The notes below the pieces were generated by a model. That model worked only from the letters and a program-made list of their open reading frames with translations. It did no database searches and was not told the origin of the DNA. A DNA stretch of 64,000 bases, from contig NZ_KZ819031.1 in the NCBI RefSeq assembly GCF_003115845.1, positions 62,001 to 126,000 of the forward strand, read 5' to 3'. The position numbers and the translations under genes were made by a program. This DNA is from Brenneria roseae subsp. roseae (GTDB lineage: Bacteria; Pseudomonadota; Gammaproteobacteria; Enterobacterales; Enterobacteriaceae). Positions 8,531 through 17,931 of this stretch are shown here, in pieces; positions within the stretch are counted from its first letter, which is position 1, and each line of letters opens with the position of its first letter.

Positions 8531-9889
8531 ATGTCTGCCTTACCCGAACTGAAACGTCAGCCGAATACGTCATTCACCGAGGCCACGGAAAGCACGACCG
8601 TCATGCCCCTGCATACCGATGCCGGACGCTATTTAAAACGCGGAATACTGCTGGTTCTGCTCGGATTTTGCGGCATGTTGCTTTGGGCCGGGTTGGCTCC
8701 GCTGGATAAAGGCGTGGCCGTATCAGGACGCGTTATCGTTGCCGATAACCGGAAAAGCGTACAGCCCGTCAGCGGGGGACGCATCGCGACTCTCGCGGTG
8801 CGTGACGGCGAACGGGTGCAGGCCGGCCAGCCGCTCGCGATGCTGGACCAAACCCCGGCACAGGCCCAGCGCGATAACCTGTCGACCCAGCTTCTGGAAG
8901 CGCAGGCGAGCGAAGCCCGTTTAAAAGCAGAACGCGATAATCAGGAAACCATCATTTTTCCTGACACACCCGCGCCATACGCGCACATTTCGCAGCAAAT
9001 TCGGGCATCGCAGCAGCAACTGTTTATTAGTCGCCGGGCCGCGCTGCAACAGGAGCTTGCGGCGATGCAAGCGGCGATGATGGGCGCAAAAGCACAGTCC
9101 ACCGGCGCACAGGCGTTGCTCAACAGCAACCAAACGCAATATCACATCATCAACGAACAGCTACAGGGATTGCGGCCGCTGGCGCAGGAAGGCTATATCG
9201 CCCGTAATCGCCTGCTTGACGTAGAGCGTCAGGCGGCACAGTTGGCGGGCGCCATTGCGCAGGAGCGTAATAACATCGTGCAAATTCAGCAGCAGATCAT
9301 CGAACTGGAGCAAAAAATACGCCAGCGGCAGAACGAGTATCAAAAGGAAGTCCGTACCCAGCTTGCTGATATCCAGCTTTCGATTCAGGACATCACACAT
9401 CGGCTGAAATCCGCCGAATATGAATTGCAAAATACGCAAATCCGGGCTCCCGTCAGCGGCACCATTGTCGGGCTGGCGCTGCATACCGAAGGTGGCGTGG
9501 TCAGCGCCGGGCAAATGCTGATGGAGATCGTCCCTGACGGACAACCGCTGCTGATTGACGCTCAGTTGCCTATCGAATTGGTAGACAGGATCGCGGAGGG
9601 ATTGCCGGTAGAATTGCTCTTTTCCGCGTTTAATCAGGCCACGACGCCGCGGATCTCGGGCGTGGTGACGCTAATTGGCGCCGATCAACTGATCGATCAA
9701 CAAACCGGCATCCCCTATTACGCCCTGCGTATCCGCGTTGATGAACAAGGGAAACAGCAGTTGGCGGGTCTGGATGTTCGTCCCGGCATGCCGGTTGAGG
9801 CATTTGTGAAAACGGGGGAACGCTCAATGCTCAACTACCTGTTCAAACCGTTATTCGATCGTCTGCATATCGCCCTGAGCGAGGAATAA
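8531..9889 (+). CDS. hasE: Type I secretion periplasmic adaptor (HasE)
   Basis: A 452-residue HlyD-type membrane-fusion protein. A membrane anchor (ILLVLLGFCGMLLWAGL) follows a cytoplasmic tail of about 35 residues. A lipoyl half (VQPVSGGRIATLAVRDGERV), a long coiled-coil hairpin rich in Gln, Glu and Ala (about residues 110-300), the second lipoyl half (APVSGTIVGLAL) and a beta-barrel domain follow. It bridges HasD to HasF. I start at ATG 8531, with GAGGAT 5 bp upstream; ATG 8525 is in frame two codons earlier. The 107 bp after hasD hold no other gene. Confidence 0.93.
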   Translation: MSALPELKRQPNTSFTEATESTTVMPLHTDAGRYLKRGILLVLLGFCGMLLWAGLAPLDKGVAVSGRVIVADNRKSVQPVSGGRIATLAVRDGERVQAGQPLAMLDQTPAQAQRDNLSTQLLEAQASEARLKAERDNQETIIFPDTPAPYAHISQQIRASQQQLFISRRAALQQELAAMQAAMMGAKAQSTGAQALLNSNQTQYHIINEQLQGLRPLAQEGYIARNRLLDVERQAAQLAGAIAQERNNIVQIQQQIIELEQKIRQRQNEYQKEVRTQLADIQLSIQDITHRLKSAEYELQNTQIRAPVSGTIVGLALHTEGGVVSAGQMLMEIVPDGQPLLIDAQLPIELVDRIAEGLPVELLFSAFNQATTPRISGVVTLIGADQLIDQQTGIPYYALRIRVDEQGKQQLAGLDVRPGMPVEAFVKTGERSMLNYLFKPLFDRLHIALSEE

Positions 9890-9891
9890 TC

Positions 9892-11244
9892 ATGCTTTGC
9901 TTTTCACGCATCGGTGTGATCCGCCGTTATCGTCTGCTGTTGTGCTTTTTCACACTAAGCTACAGCGCGCCGGGTCAGGCGCTGGGATTAATGGAAGCCT
10001 GGCAGCGCGCCTTAACTCACGATCCCGCTTTTCAGGCCGCCATTCATGCGCGCAACGCCGGCATAGAAGAAAAGAATATCGGACGAGCCGGACTGTTGCC
10101 TAAAGTCAATTACGACTACAGTCAGTCACGCAATGACTCCACTGTCACCAGCAATAACCTAAAGTCCGAGCGTGACTATAATAGCCATGCTTCCAGCTTT
10201 TCCTTGCAGCAACCCCTGCTGGATTACGAGGCCTGGTCACGTTATCAACAGGGAGAAGCCAGCGCCGTACTGGCTGATGAACAACTGCGGGATCAGAGCC
10301 AGCAGCTGCTGGTCCGTTTATTTCAGGCCTATAGCAATGTGTTGTTCAGCCGGGAACAGATTACTCTGGTGCAGGCGCAGCAGCGCGCTTACCGGGAACA
10401 ATATCAGCTTAATCAGCGTTTATATCAGCAAGGCGAAGGCACCCGGACCGACATTCTGGAAACCGAGGCCAGACTGAACCTGACCGATGCCCAACTGATA
10501 GAGGCGCAGGATAATCTTGATATCAGCCTGCGCGAACTGGAAACCTTACTGGGCATGCCGATCGCCGCAGAGCAACTCGCTACGCTCACCCCGCGTTTCA
10601 CGCCACGCCAGCTCCAGCCGGCCAATTATCAACACTGGCAAACACTGGCTCTGCGTCATAATGCGCAATTGCTGGCGCTCACTCAGTCGCTGGCCGTGGC
10701 TAAATATGGCATCGAACGCAACCGGGCGGGTCATCTGCCACAGATCACGTTAGTCGCCAGTACACGCAATACCCAATCCGATACGGAAAGCAGCTATAAC
10801 CAGAAATATGATACGCGCTCGATCGGCATCCGGGTGAGCGTGCCGATTTTCGCCGGAGGGGGCGTTTCCGCCGCCACCCGTCAGGCTCAGGAACGCTATC
10901 AGCAGACAGCAAGGGAAAAAGACGAGCAGACCGCCGCCGTTCAGCTCGAACTGCGCCGCCAATTTAATCTGGTGACCAGCAGTCAGGCGAAAATGCGGGC
11001 TTATGAATTAGCCGAGCAATCAGCGCTGGCGCTGGTGAATGCCACCCGAAAAAGCGTTCAGGGCGGAGAACGGGTCAACCTTGATGTTCTCAACGCCGAG
11101 CAACAGCTTTATGGCGCACGGCGTGACCTCACCGAAGCGCGCTATACCTGGTTAACCGCATGGCTACAGCTCCGCTATTATGCCGGCACGCTGGATGAGC
11201 AAACGCTGCATCAGCTCTCCGCCTATTTCACGCATGCCTCTTAG
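9892..11244 (+). CDS. hasF: TolC-family outer-membrane secretion channel (HasF)
   Basis: A 450-residue outer-membrane efflux protein with a signal sequence of about 32 residues (LLLCFFTLSYSAPGQALG). Two OEP repeats are rich in coiled-coil segments (first repeat with TRTDILETEARLNLTDAQLI, second ending GGERVNLDVLNAEQQLYGAR). It should complete the HasDE export channel. It begins 2 bp after the hasE stop, so the two are translationally linked. In Serratia the partner HasF is a general TolC encoded elsewhere, and hasB (a TonB paralogue) occupies this place; no hasB is seen here. Confidence 0.88.
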   Translation: MLCFSRIGVIRRYRLLLCFFTLSYSAPGQALGLMEAWQRALTHDPAFQAAIHARNAGIEEKNIGRAGLLPKVNYDYSQSRNDSTVTSNNLKSERDYNSHASSFSLQQPLLDYEAWSRYQQGEASAVLADEQLRDQSQQLLVRLFQAYSNVLFSREQITLVQAQQRAYREQYQLNQRLYQQGEGTRTDILETEARLNLTDAQLIEAQDNLDISLRELETLLGMPIAAEQLATLTPRFTPRQLQPANYQHWQTLALRHNAQLLALTQSLAVAKYGIERNRAGHLPQITLVASTRNTQSDTESSYNQKYDTRSIGIRVSVPIFAGGGVSAATRQAQERYQQTAREKDEQTAAVQLELRRQFNLVTSSQAKMRAYELAEQSALALVNATRKSVQGGERVNLDVLNAEQQLYGARRDLTEARYTWLTAWLQLRYYAGTLDEQTLHQLSAYFTHAS

Positions 11245-11988
11245 TCGCCTTATCTCATGAGTCACCGGCAAACCCGCGTCTGTACTTGCCTCTGTGGTCG
11301 GGAGGGATATCGTTTTTTTGTATTTTCAAATGGAGATGCGATAAAATATATTCTAAAAAATTTTATACAAATATTATTTTAATAACTTTAAACGCTATAA
11401 GCCGTCCTAAATAAAACGGTATGCTAAAAATAAAAAACAGCGGGAAATGGCAATTTATGATAAGAAAACGCAGTAAAGATCAATCATTATCCTTACGTTT
11501 GGTCAGTATGAGCTCACAATTATTGACATTCATAGCCAAAAGGGATTTAGATTTATCTTATTTTCTAAAAAATCATTAATATCAACAAGATAAAATTAAA
11601 ATACATCTTATTGAGTAATAAATTCGTGCATAAAATTGAGTTAACGCACTCATAAAGCAACCTAATAGACCAAAACGGAGAACCAACTTACAACAAAAAT
11701 AGAACAACAATTCAATGAATGAATAATCTATGACACATCCGTTAACCTGACTATTACCGCCTCAAACTCAATTCATATTAAAAAACTAATTTTACAGTTA
11801 AAAAACTAAATAAAGCAAATAAATAATAATTATTGAGAGCTATGTCCTTTATTTAAAATAAAAGAGAGAAACATAAAAATTAATAGATTTAGATCAAGAA
11901 AATTAATAACAAATAATCCATATAGTACCCGCGACGAAGGTAAGCCAACTTAATTAATTAACTCGTCATTCTGAGCAATGGGGTATCT
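11245..11988. other. Long AT-rich intergenic region before dcuB
   Basis: These 744 bp have no supportable gene. From about 11320 the sequence is very AT-rich, with runs of A and T, quite unlike the flanking coding DNA. The last 100 bp contain an FNR/CRP-like site. A weak GC-containing hairpin followed by a T-run (around 11265-11325) may end the has transcript, but I cannot assign it firmly. Confidence 0.6.
11884..11897. promoter_or_regulatory. FNR-like site upstream of dcuB
   Basis: TAGAT-TTAG-ATCAA differs at one position from the FNR consensus TTGAT-N4-ATCAA and lies 92 bp before the dcuB start. In E. coli dcuB is activated by FNR under anaerobiosis, together with DcuSR and CRP. The same sequence could bind CRP weakly. 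Confidence 0.5.
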
Positions 11989-13329
11989 ATGGATTTTATC
12001 ATTCAATTAGTCATCGTCCTTATTTGCCTTTTCTACGGTGCTAGAAAAGGCGGGATCGCACTGGGGTTACTAGGCGGTATAGGGCTGGTCATTCTGGTGT
12101 TTGTCTTTAAACTTCAACCCGGTAAACCACCGGTTGACGTCATGCTGGTTATCATCGCGGTGGTAGCCGCGTCGGCAACGCTTCAGGCCTCAGGGGGTCT
12201 GGATGTCATGTTGCAGATCGCAGAACGACTGTTGCGCCGCAATCCGAAGTATGTATCAATCATCGCGCCGTTTGTCACCTGTACGCTGACCATCCTGTGC
12301 GGTACCGGCCATGTGGTTTATACCATCCTGCCGATTATTTATGATGTCGCCATCAAAAATAATATCCGTCCGGAAAGACCCATGGCGGCCAGTTCCATCG
12401 GTGCGCAAATGGGGATCATCGCCAGCCCGGTATCGGTAGCCGTTGTCTCACTGGTCGCCATGCTGGGTAATTTCACTTTCCAGGGGAAACACTTAGGATT
12501 CCTTGACTTACTGTCGATCACCATTCCATCTACCCTGCTGGGGATTCTGGCAATCGGTATTTTCAGCTGGTTCCGTGGCAAGGATTTGGATAAAGATGAG
12601 GACTTCCAGAAGTTCATTTCCGATCCAGAAAACAAACAGTATGTTTATGGTGACACCGCCACACTGCTGGACAAAAAGCTGCCTCGCAGCAACTGGGTGG
12701 CAATGTGGATCTTCCTGGCAACCATCGCCGCGGTAGCCATTCTGGGGGCAGATGCAGATTTACGGCCGCATTTTGACGGTAAACCGCTCTCTATGGTGCT
12801 GGTCATCCAGATGTTCATGCTGCTCGCTGGTGCCATCATCATCATTGCAACCAAAACCAATCCAGCGTCTATCTCCAAGAATGAAGTATTCCGGTCAGGT
12901 ATGATCGCCATCGTGGCCGTGTATGGTATTGCCTGGATGGCAGAGACCATGTTCGGTGCGCATCTGGAAGAGATCAAGGCAACGCTGGGAACCCTGGTTA
13001 AACAGTACCCATGGGCCTACGCGATTGTTCTGCTGTTGGTGTCCAAGTTCGTTAACTCGCAGGCAGCGGCACTGGCGGCAATTGTCCCGGTTGCACTGGC
13101 TATCGGTGTCGATCCGGCATATATCGTAGCGTCTGCGCCAGCCTGTTATGGTTATTACATTCTGCCAACCTACCCAAGCGATCTGGCTGCCATCCAGTTT
13201 GACCGTTCAGGCACCACCAAGATTGGCCGTTTTGTTATCAACCACAGCTTTATTCTGCCGGGTTTAATCGGGGTGTTCACATCCTGTGTCTTTGGCTGGG
13301 TATTTGCTGCTATGTACGGCTTTATCTAA
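11989..13329 (+). CDS. dcuB: Anaerobic C4-dicarboxylate transporter DcuB
   Basis: A 446-residue inner-membrane protein, exactly the E. coli DcuB length, colinear with it throughout ([60 protein letters not shown]). It is strongly hydrophobic, with about ten helices. It exchanges fumarate, malate or aspartate for succinate during anaerobic fumarate respiration. It is a single-gene unit: an FNR-like site lies upstream and a strong rho-independent terminator follows. No fumarase or DcuSR genes are adjacent. Confidence 0.96.
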   Translation: MDFIIQLVIVLICLFYGARKGGIALGLLGGIGLVILVFVFKLQPGKPPVDVMLVIIAVVAASATLQASGGLDVMLQIAERLLRRNPKYVSIIAPFVTCTLTILCGTGHVVYTILPIIYDVAIKNNIRPERPMAASSIGAQMGIIASPVSVAVVSLVAMLGNFTFQGKHLGFLDLLSITIPSTLLGILAIGIFSWFRGKDLDKDEDFQKFISDPENKQYVYGDTATLLDKKLPRSNWVAMWIFLATIAAVAILGADADLRPHFDGKPLSMVLVIQMFMLLAGAIIIIATKTNPASISKNEVFRSGMIAIVAVYGIAWMAETMFGAHLEEIKATLGTLVKQYPWAYAIVLLLVSKFVNSQAAALAAIVPVALAIGVDPAYIVASAPACYGYYILPTYPSDLAAIQFDRSGTTKIGRFVINHSFILPGLIGVFTSCVFGWVFAAMYGFI

Positions 13330-13346
13330 GCAATTCGTCCTGTATG

Positions 13347-13380
13347 AAAAAACCGTTCGGTTTCCCGAACGGTTTTTTTT
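13347..13380 (+). terminator. Rho-independent terminator of dcuB
   Basis: A stem of AAAACCGTTCGG with CCGAACGGTTTT and a TTTC loop is followed by a run of eight T. The A-run on the left may also serve the opposite strand, where the racemase gene ends at 13451. Confidence 0.92.
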
Positions 13381-13450
13381 ATTGTGGGCTATCCCTGCCC
13401 GCCCATGAACCCCGGGCCTTTCGCGGGAATATGGCGCTATCAAAAAATAT

Positions 13451-14236
13451 TTAATGCTTTTCTGGGGATTCGTCAGCGCTACGTGACGTTGAAAAACTCA
13501 CTTCACGGTGTGAAAGCCATACGTTGACACAGGCTTGCGCCAATGCCCGCGTCGGATCAATGCCGATGTCCAGCCAGCGCGACTTCACGGCAGCCAATGC
13601 CGGAGGTACCTCGGTACACGCCAATACCAGCCATTCAGCGCCACGATCGACAAGTCGCCCGGCCAGTTGCTCAAGCAACGCCCCGCCTTCCTGTAACGCG
13701 CCGCGTTTTACCGCATAGCACCCCGGTACGAAAAGCGCCGTCATTTCCTGTTCAGTCGGCTCCAGCGTAATAATCCCTTTTGCAGCAAACCGCTGCTGAT
13801 ACCATCCCGCCCTGAGGGTGCCATGCGTCGCAATCAGCCCGATTTTCTGTGGCGCCTGAACCTGATCTGTTGCCAGATACGCAACCAATTCCAGCGTGGC
13901 ATCGGCGATATGAAGCAATGGAGCATGGCTTTCCGCCGCCAGCGCATCAAACCAGTGGTGGGCCGTGTTGCAGGGGATCGCAATATGACTGACAGATAAC
14001 CGGTTAAGCTGGCGAATCGCCGTCAACAAGGCAGGCAATGGCGACTCCCCCATCCCTGCCAGCGCCTGCTGGCGATCCGGGATTTGCGGCACATTCCAGG
14101 CCACCACCGGGACATGATCCTGATCGCGACCGGCGGGCGTTTCCGCAATAATCTTCTGCAACAAATCGACCGTCGCCAGCGGCCCCATGCCCCCCAGGAC
14201 GCCAATCAGCGGCGCGCGATCTGGCTGAATAGTCAT
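13451..14236 (-). CDS. Aspartate/glutamate racemase family protein
   Basis: A 261-residue PLP-independent racemase. It shows the N-terminal GVLGGMGPLATVDLLQ motif and both catalytic cysteines: Cys89 in IPCNTAHHW and Cys207 in LVLACTEVP. Members interconvert D- and L-forms of acidic amino acids. It is the last gene of the six-gene operon and overlaps the CuyA-like gene by one base (TGATG). Placed next to a cysteate/D-cysteine lyase and an importer, it may racemise cysteate, cysteine or aspartate so both enantiomers can be used. The substrate is inferred from context only. Confidence 0.8.
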   Translation of the reverse strand: MTIQPDRAPLIGVLGGMGPLATVDLLQKIIAETPAGRDQDHVPVVAWNVPQIPDRQQALAGMGESPLPALLTAIRQLNRLSVSHIAIPCNTAHHWFDALAAESHAPLLHIADATLELVAYLATDQVQAPQKIGLIATHGTLRAGWYQQRFAAKGIITLEPTEQEMTALFVPGCYAVKRGALQEGGALLEQLAGRLVDRGAEWLVLACTEVPPALAAVKSRWLDIGIDPTRALAQACVNVWLSHREVSFSTSRSADESPEKH

Positions 14237-15246
14237 CAGGATGGCGTCTGTTCAAAAAGCTGGCGATAGCCAAATAGCCCGGCAGAACCACCGGTATGAA
14301 TAAAGACAATATTCTCATCAGAACGAAAATGCCCCTGACGGATCAAATCGATCAGTCCTGCCATACCTTTGCCGGAATAGACCGGATCGAGCAGAATACC
14401 TTCCAACTGCGCCAGCAGCCTCAACGCCTCCAGTGTACCTTCTGTCGGAATCCCATATCCTTTACCTACATAGTCACTATTGACGTTTACCGCATCGCGC
14501 GGGATTTCGCCCGGTATCCCCAGTAGTTGCCAGGTTCGTTGCGCCAGCGCATACACATTCTCCTCCTGCTTCTCTTTCGGCGCCCTGACGCTAATCCCCA
14601 ACAAAGGGATCTGACTATGGGTCGCGGTCAACCCGGCGACTAATCCAGCCTGCGTACCGGTGCTGCCCGTAGCATGCACGATGTGATCGATCCGCAAACG
14701 CTGCTGGCTGGATTGAAACAGCAATTCTTCCGCACAGGCTACATAGCCCAGAGCGCCAACGGGACTGGAGCCTCCGCCTGGGATCACATAGGGTTTAAAC
14801 CCCTCTTTACGCAGAGTGTCGGCCAGTTCTTCCATTGCCTGCTGCATATCGGTGCCGGCCGGCAGGTGGTCAACAATCTCGCCGCCCAACAGATTATCCA
14901 ACAAGATATTGCCGGAGCGCTGGTAGTCATCACCATAATCGGTAACGCGCTTTTCCAGTAACACCTTGGTTTTAAGACCCAGCTTTGCCGCCGCGGCAAT
15001 CGTTTGCCGCACATGGTTAGACTGCGTCGCGCCTTGAGTGATGATGATATCGGCGCCCTGCCGTTGAGCGTCAGCCAACAGAAATTCCAGCTTACGCGTT
15101 TTGTTACCACCGGTTGCCAGTCCGGTGGCATCATCACGTTTGATATACAGCGTCGGTCCGCCTAAATAGGCAGAGAGATTCGGCAATGCCTCCAGCGGCG
15201 TAGGGAAATGTCCCAGAGACAAACGGGGGAAACGGGCAAGATGCAT
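14236..15246 (-). CDS. cuyA: PLP-dependent cysteate sulfo-lyase / D-cysteine desulfhydrase (CuyA-like)
   Basis: A 336-residue fold-type II PLP enzyme of the ACC deaminase/D-cysteine desulfhydrase family. The Schiff-base lysine is Lys49 in [11 protein letters not shown], and the phosphate loop is probably [10 protein letters not shown]. The start MHLARFPRL and the blocks [32 protein letters not shown] and YGIPTEG resemble, from memory, L-cysteate sulfo-lyase CuyA more than enterobacterial DcyD. CuyA releases pyruvate, ammonia and sulfite from cysteate; family members also act on D-cysteine, giving sulfide. ATG 15246 is preferred over a longer frame because of AAGGAG upstream and the ATPase stop at 15269. 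Confidence 0.8.
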   Translation of the reverse strand: MHLARFPRLSLGHFPTPLEALPNLSAYLGGPTLYIKRDDATGLATGGNKTRKLEFLLADAQRQGADIIITQGATQSNHVRQTIAAAAKLGLKTKVLLEKRVTDYGDDYQRSGNILLDNLLGGEIVDHLPAGTDMQQAMEELADTLRKEGFKPYVIPGGGSSPVGALGYVACAEELLFQSSQQRLRIDHIVHATGSTGTQAGLVAGLTATHSQIPLLGISVRAPKEKQEENVYALAQRTWQLLGIPGEIPRDAVNVNSDYVGKGYGIPTEGTLEALRLLAQLEGILLDPVYSGKGMAGLIDLIRQGHFRSDENIVFIHTGGSAGLFGYRQLFEQTPS

Positions 15247-15268
15247 AGCTTTCTCCTTGAATTCTGAT

Positions 15269-16087
15269 TTATAAATTGAGATGACGACGCGCTTCCTCAC
15301 GTACGCGATGAAGAATACGTTTCTTCAACACGGCGTAGTCAGGGTGCTGTGCCAAGGTTTCAATATTTCTTTCGCGGCCAAACGGCAGTTCGATAGCGTC
15401 CGCGATACGACCGGGACGAGCCGACATCACCAAAACCCGATCGGCCAGGAACAGGGCTTCGTCAACATCATGCGTGACAAACAGCAGCGTTGTTCCGGTT
15501 TTCTGCCATGCTGCGAGCAACAGTTCCTGCATCATCAAACGCGTCTGCGCATCCAGCGCGCCGAAGGGTTCATCCATCAACAGCACGTTCGGGTTAGGCA
15601 GCCAGGCGCGCGCTAACGCGACACGCTGTTTCATGCCGCCGGAAAGTTGCCATGGATAATGCTGCCGGAATCCTTCCAGCCCCACCAGAGCGAGGTAGTT
15701 TGCCGCTTCATGCTGGATCCGGGCTTTATCGGCGCCTTGCATCCGGGGACCAAACGTCACATTTTCCATCACGGTCAACCAGGGAAACAGATTGGCCTGC
15801 TGAAACACCATCCCGCGCGCCGGTCCCGGCCCGCGGACAGGAACGCCGTCACAGAGCACGCGTCCGTGGCTGGGTTGTTCAAAACCGGCAATCAAATTTA
15901 AAATGGTCGATTTGCCGCAGCCGGAGGGGCCAAGCAACACCACAAATTCGCCCTTGCTAATCCGCAGTGACACATCATCCAGCACGGTTAACGTTTCGTT
16001 CGGCGACGAACGGCCTTGTGAAGGGAAAGAGAGACTCACATGTTCGACAACAATATGCGCCGCGTCTGGCTGATGAATATCCGCCAT
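15269..16087 (-). CDS. NitT/TauT-family ABC transporter ATPase
   Basis: A 272-residue TauB/SsuB-type ATPase with Walker [11 protein letters not shown]-loop FQQANLFPW, signature LSGGMKQR, Walker B VLLMDEP and H-loop [10 protein letters not shown]. It energises uptake through the permease encoded just upstream. Its ATG overlaps the permease stop (TAATG), with AGGGAAAG as ribosome site; an upstream in-frame GTG is less likely. Importers of this family carry taurine, alkanesulfonates, nitrate or related anions. Confidence 0.9.
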   Translation of the reverse strand: MADIHQPDAAHIVVEHVSLSFPSQGRSSPNETLTVLDDVSLRISKGEFVVLLGPSGCGKSTILNLIAGFEQPSHGRVLCDGVPVRGPGPARGMVFQQANLFPWLTVMENVTFGPRMQGADKARIQHEAANYLALVGLEGFRQHYPWQLSGGMKQRVALARAWLPNPNVLLMDEPFGALDAQTRLMMQELLLAAWQKTGTTLLFVTHDVDEALFLADRVLVMSARPGRIADAIELPFGRERNIETLAQHPDYAVLKKRILHRVREEARRHLNL

Positions 16088-16857
16088 TATTCTTTCCCTG
16101 CCCACGGCACCAGTACATACTGCGCGCCGACCAATAACAGATCGAGCGCATAACCGATACCGCCCAGCAATAAAATGCCCAGCATGACAATGTCAGTGCG
16201 CAGATAGGAACTGGCGTTCATTACCATCCAGCCGATGCCCGAGGTGGCGGCCACCATTTCCGCGGCAATCAGAGACGTCCAGCCAATGCCGATAGCCAGC
16301 CTCACCGTGGTAAACAACTCGGGCAGCGTATCGGGCAGCACCACATGGAAAAAAATCTGCCTGCGGCTGGCGCCCAGCGTTTGCGCGACCCGTATCCGGG
16401 AGCGGCCAACGCGCTCGACGGCAGCACAGGCGCCGACCACCACGCTGAGAAACGTGGCGATAAAGATAAGAAAGAACTTGGATGCTTCACCAATCCCCAG
16501 CCATACCACCGCCAGCGGGATTAGCGCGATTTTCGGCAGCGGACGCAAAAACTGGACGAAAGGATTGAAAATAGCGGCAACGGGGGTGGATAACCCCATC
16601 AGCAACCCCAGCGGTACGCCGAGAACGATCGCCACGCTGAACGCACCCAGCGCGCGTGCAACACTGACCGCAATATGCTGCCACAACGGCACCTGCCGGT
16701 AACCGTCCTGTAGCAGTTCACCAGCGGTTAACCCAATGTCTGACAGCGGCGGCAGAAGCAGCGGGTCAACCCACTGCTTCACCCCGGCTAATTGCCACAG
16801 ACCAAGTACCAATGCTACGGACGTGATGCTCAATAACACGTAAGACGTTCTTTTCAC
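16087..16857 (-). CDS. NitT/TauT-family ABC transporter permease
   Basis: A 256-residue TauC/SsuC-type inner-membrane permease with about six helices. The EAA loop is recognisable (AAVERVGRSRIRVAQTLGAS, then the VLPDTLPELFTTVRLAIGIG helix). It partners the ATPase (15269-16087) and binding protein (16864-17877), with only 6 bp to the latter. The DTLPELF segment is typical of sulfonate permeases. Substrate is not shown by sequence. Confidence 0.9.
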   Translation of the reverse strand: MKRTSYVLLSITSVALVLGLWQLAGVKQWVDPLLLPPLSDIGLTAGELLQDGYRQVPLWQHIAVSVARALGAFSVAIVLGVPLGLLMGLSTPVAAIFNPFVQFLRPLPKIALIPLAVVWLGIGEASKFFLIFIATFLSVVVGACAAVERVGRSRIRVAQTLGASRRQIFFHVVLPDTLPELFTTVRLAIGIGWTSLIAAEMVAATSGIGWMVMNASSYLRTDIVMLGILLLGGIGYALDLLLVGAQYVLVPWAGKE

Positions 16858-16863
16858 GGCCCG

Positions 16864-17877
16864 TTAATTCCCTTTTGCCGCTTGCTTCAAATAGGATGAA
16901 TTAATGGAATCGGCAAATGAGGAGGGAATGTCGCGCTGACGAACCTCACCGATGCTTTCCAGGAAATGCGCCGTTTTGGCGACCGCCTGCCCGATGCCGC
17001 TCTGATCCGTGTGGCTGCCATCACCCAGCCACTCCGCGGTAGCCTGCTGTTCCAGCGTCGGATACTCCAGACCCGACAGCGTATTGGTTGCCGTGGTGAC
17101 CGGGGCGCCCACTTCTTTTGCTACTGTGGCCGCCGCTTTTTCCGGATCCTGACGGAATTCGTCCACCTTCTGTTGATGGACGCGAAGGAAACGCGCCACC
17201 GTTTCCGGATATTGCTGGGCAAATGCTTTTCTGACCACATAGTTGTTGTAAATCAGATAGCCGTCTTTTTGCAGATCCTTGGTCGCGAAGATTGCATGAC
17301 CGTCAGAGGCTTCCAGCTCCTGAGCAAACGGCGCCCACACATAGCCGGCGTCAATATCGCCGCGTTTCCACGCCGCCACCATTTCCGCAGGACGCAGGGG
17401 GATCAGGTTTATTTTGCTGCGATCGAGCTTGTTGACCGTTATCGCGGCTTCAAGCGCATACTGTGCCGTTGAATTAGGCGGATAAGCCACCCGTTTGCCT
17501 TCAATATCCTTAAGCGCGACGATCCCCGGTTTGGCAATCAGGCGTTCATAGGTCGCAATCACACCCGATACGCCGACAATCTCCACCGGTAGTTTCCGTA
17601 CGATGCCGGCCGCTGCCGGGCTGGATCCAAAATTAGCGATATCTATCGCATTACTGGCAAAATAATTCAGCGCATCGGCGCCAGAAGCGAATTGCACCCA
17701 TTTCACCGGTGCGCCCAGCGCTTTTTGCAATGAGCCGTCAGCTTTGGACAATACCAATACCTGCGAGCCGCCGCTGTAGGCCACCCGTACCTCATCAGGT
17801 ATTTTTTCCGCCGCCGATACAGTAAACGTCATTAAAAACAGGCTGCCAAGACCTAACGCGCCGAATAATTTTCTCAT
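16864..17877 (-). CDS. NitT/TauT-family ABC transporter substrate-binding protein
   Basis: A 337-residue periplasmic TauA/SsuA-like protein. Residues 1-22 are a Sec signal (LFGALGLGSLFLMTFTVSAA). Family blocks include VRVAYSGGSQVLVLSKADGS, the SSPAAAGIVRKLPVEIVGV ligand-domain region and AYPPNSTAQYALEAA. It should bind the imported anion and deliver it to the permease. It follows the dehydrogenase gene by 54 bp. Its operon partner CuyA suggests cysteate, sulfolactate or a related C3 sulfonate; taurine or aliphatic sulfonates cannot be excluded. Confidence 0.88.
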   Translation of the reverse strand: MRKLFGALGLGSLFLMTFTVSAAEKIPDEVRVAYSGGSQVLVLSKADGSLQKALGAPVKWVQFASGADALNYFASNAIDIANFGSSPAAAGIVRKLPVEIVGVSGVIATYERLIAKPGIVALKDIEGKRVAYPPNSTAQYALEAAITVNKLDRSKINLIPLRPAEMVAAWKRGDIDAGYVWAPFAQELEASDGHAIFATKDLQKDGYLIYNNYVVRKAFAQQYPETVARFLRVHQQKVDEFRQDPEKAAATVAKEVGAPVTTATNTLSGLEYPTLEQQATAEWLGDGSHTDQSGIGQAVAKTAHFLESIGEVRQRDIPSSFADSINSSYLKQAAKGN

Positions 17878-17931
17878 TATGTTTCCCTATGGAATGAAAT
17901 AACTGACAAATTCAATAAATTAAAAGAAGAA

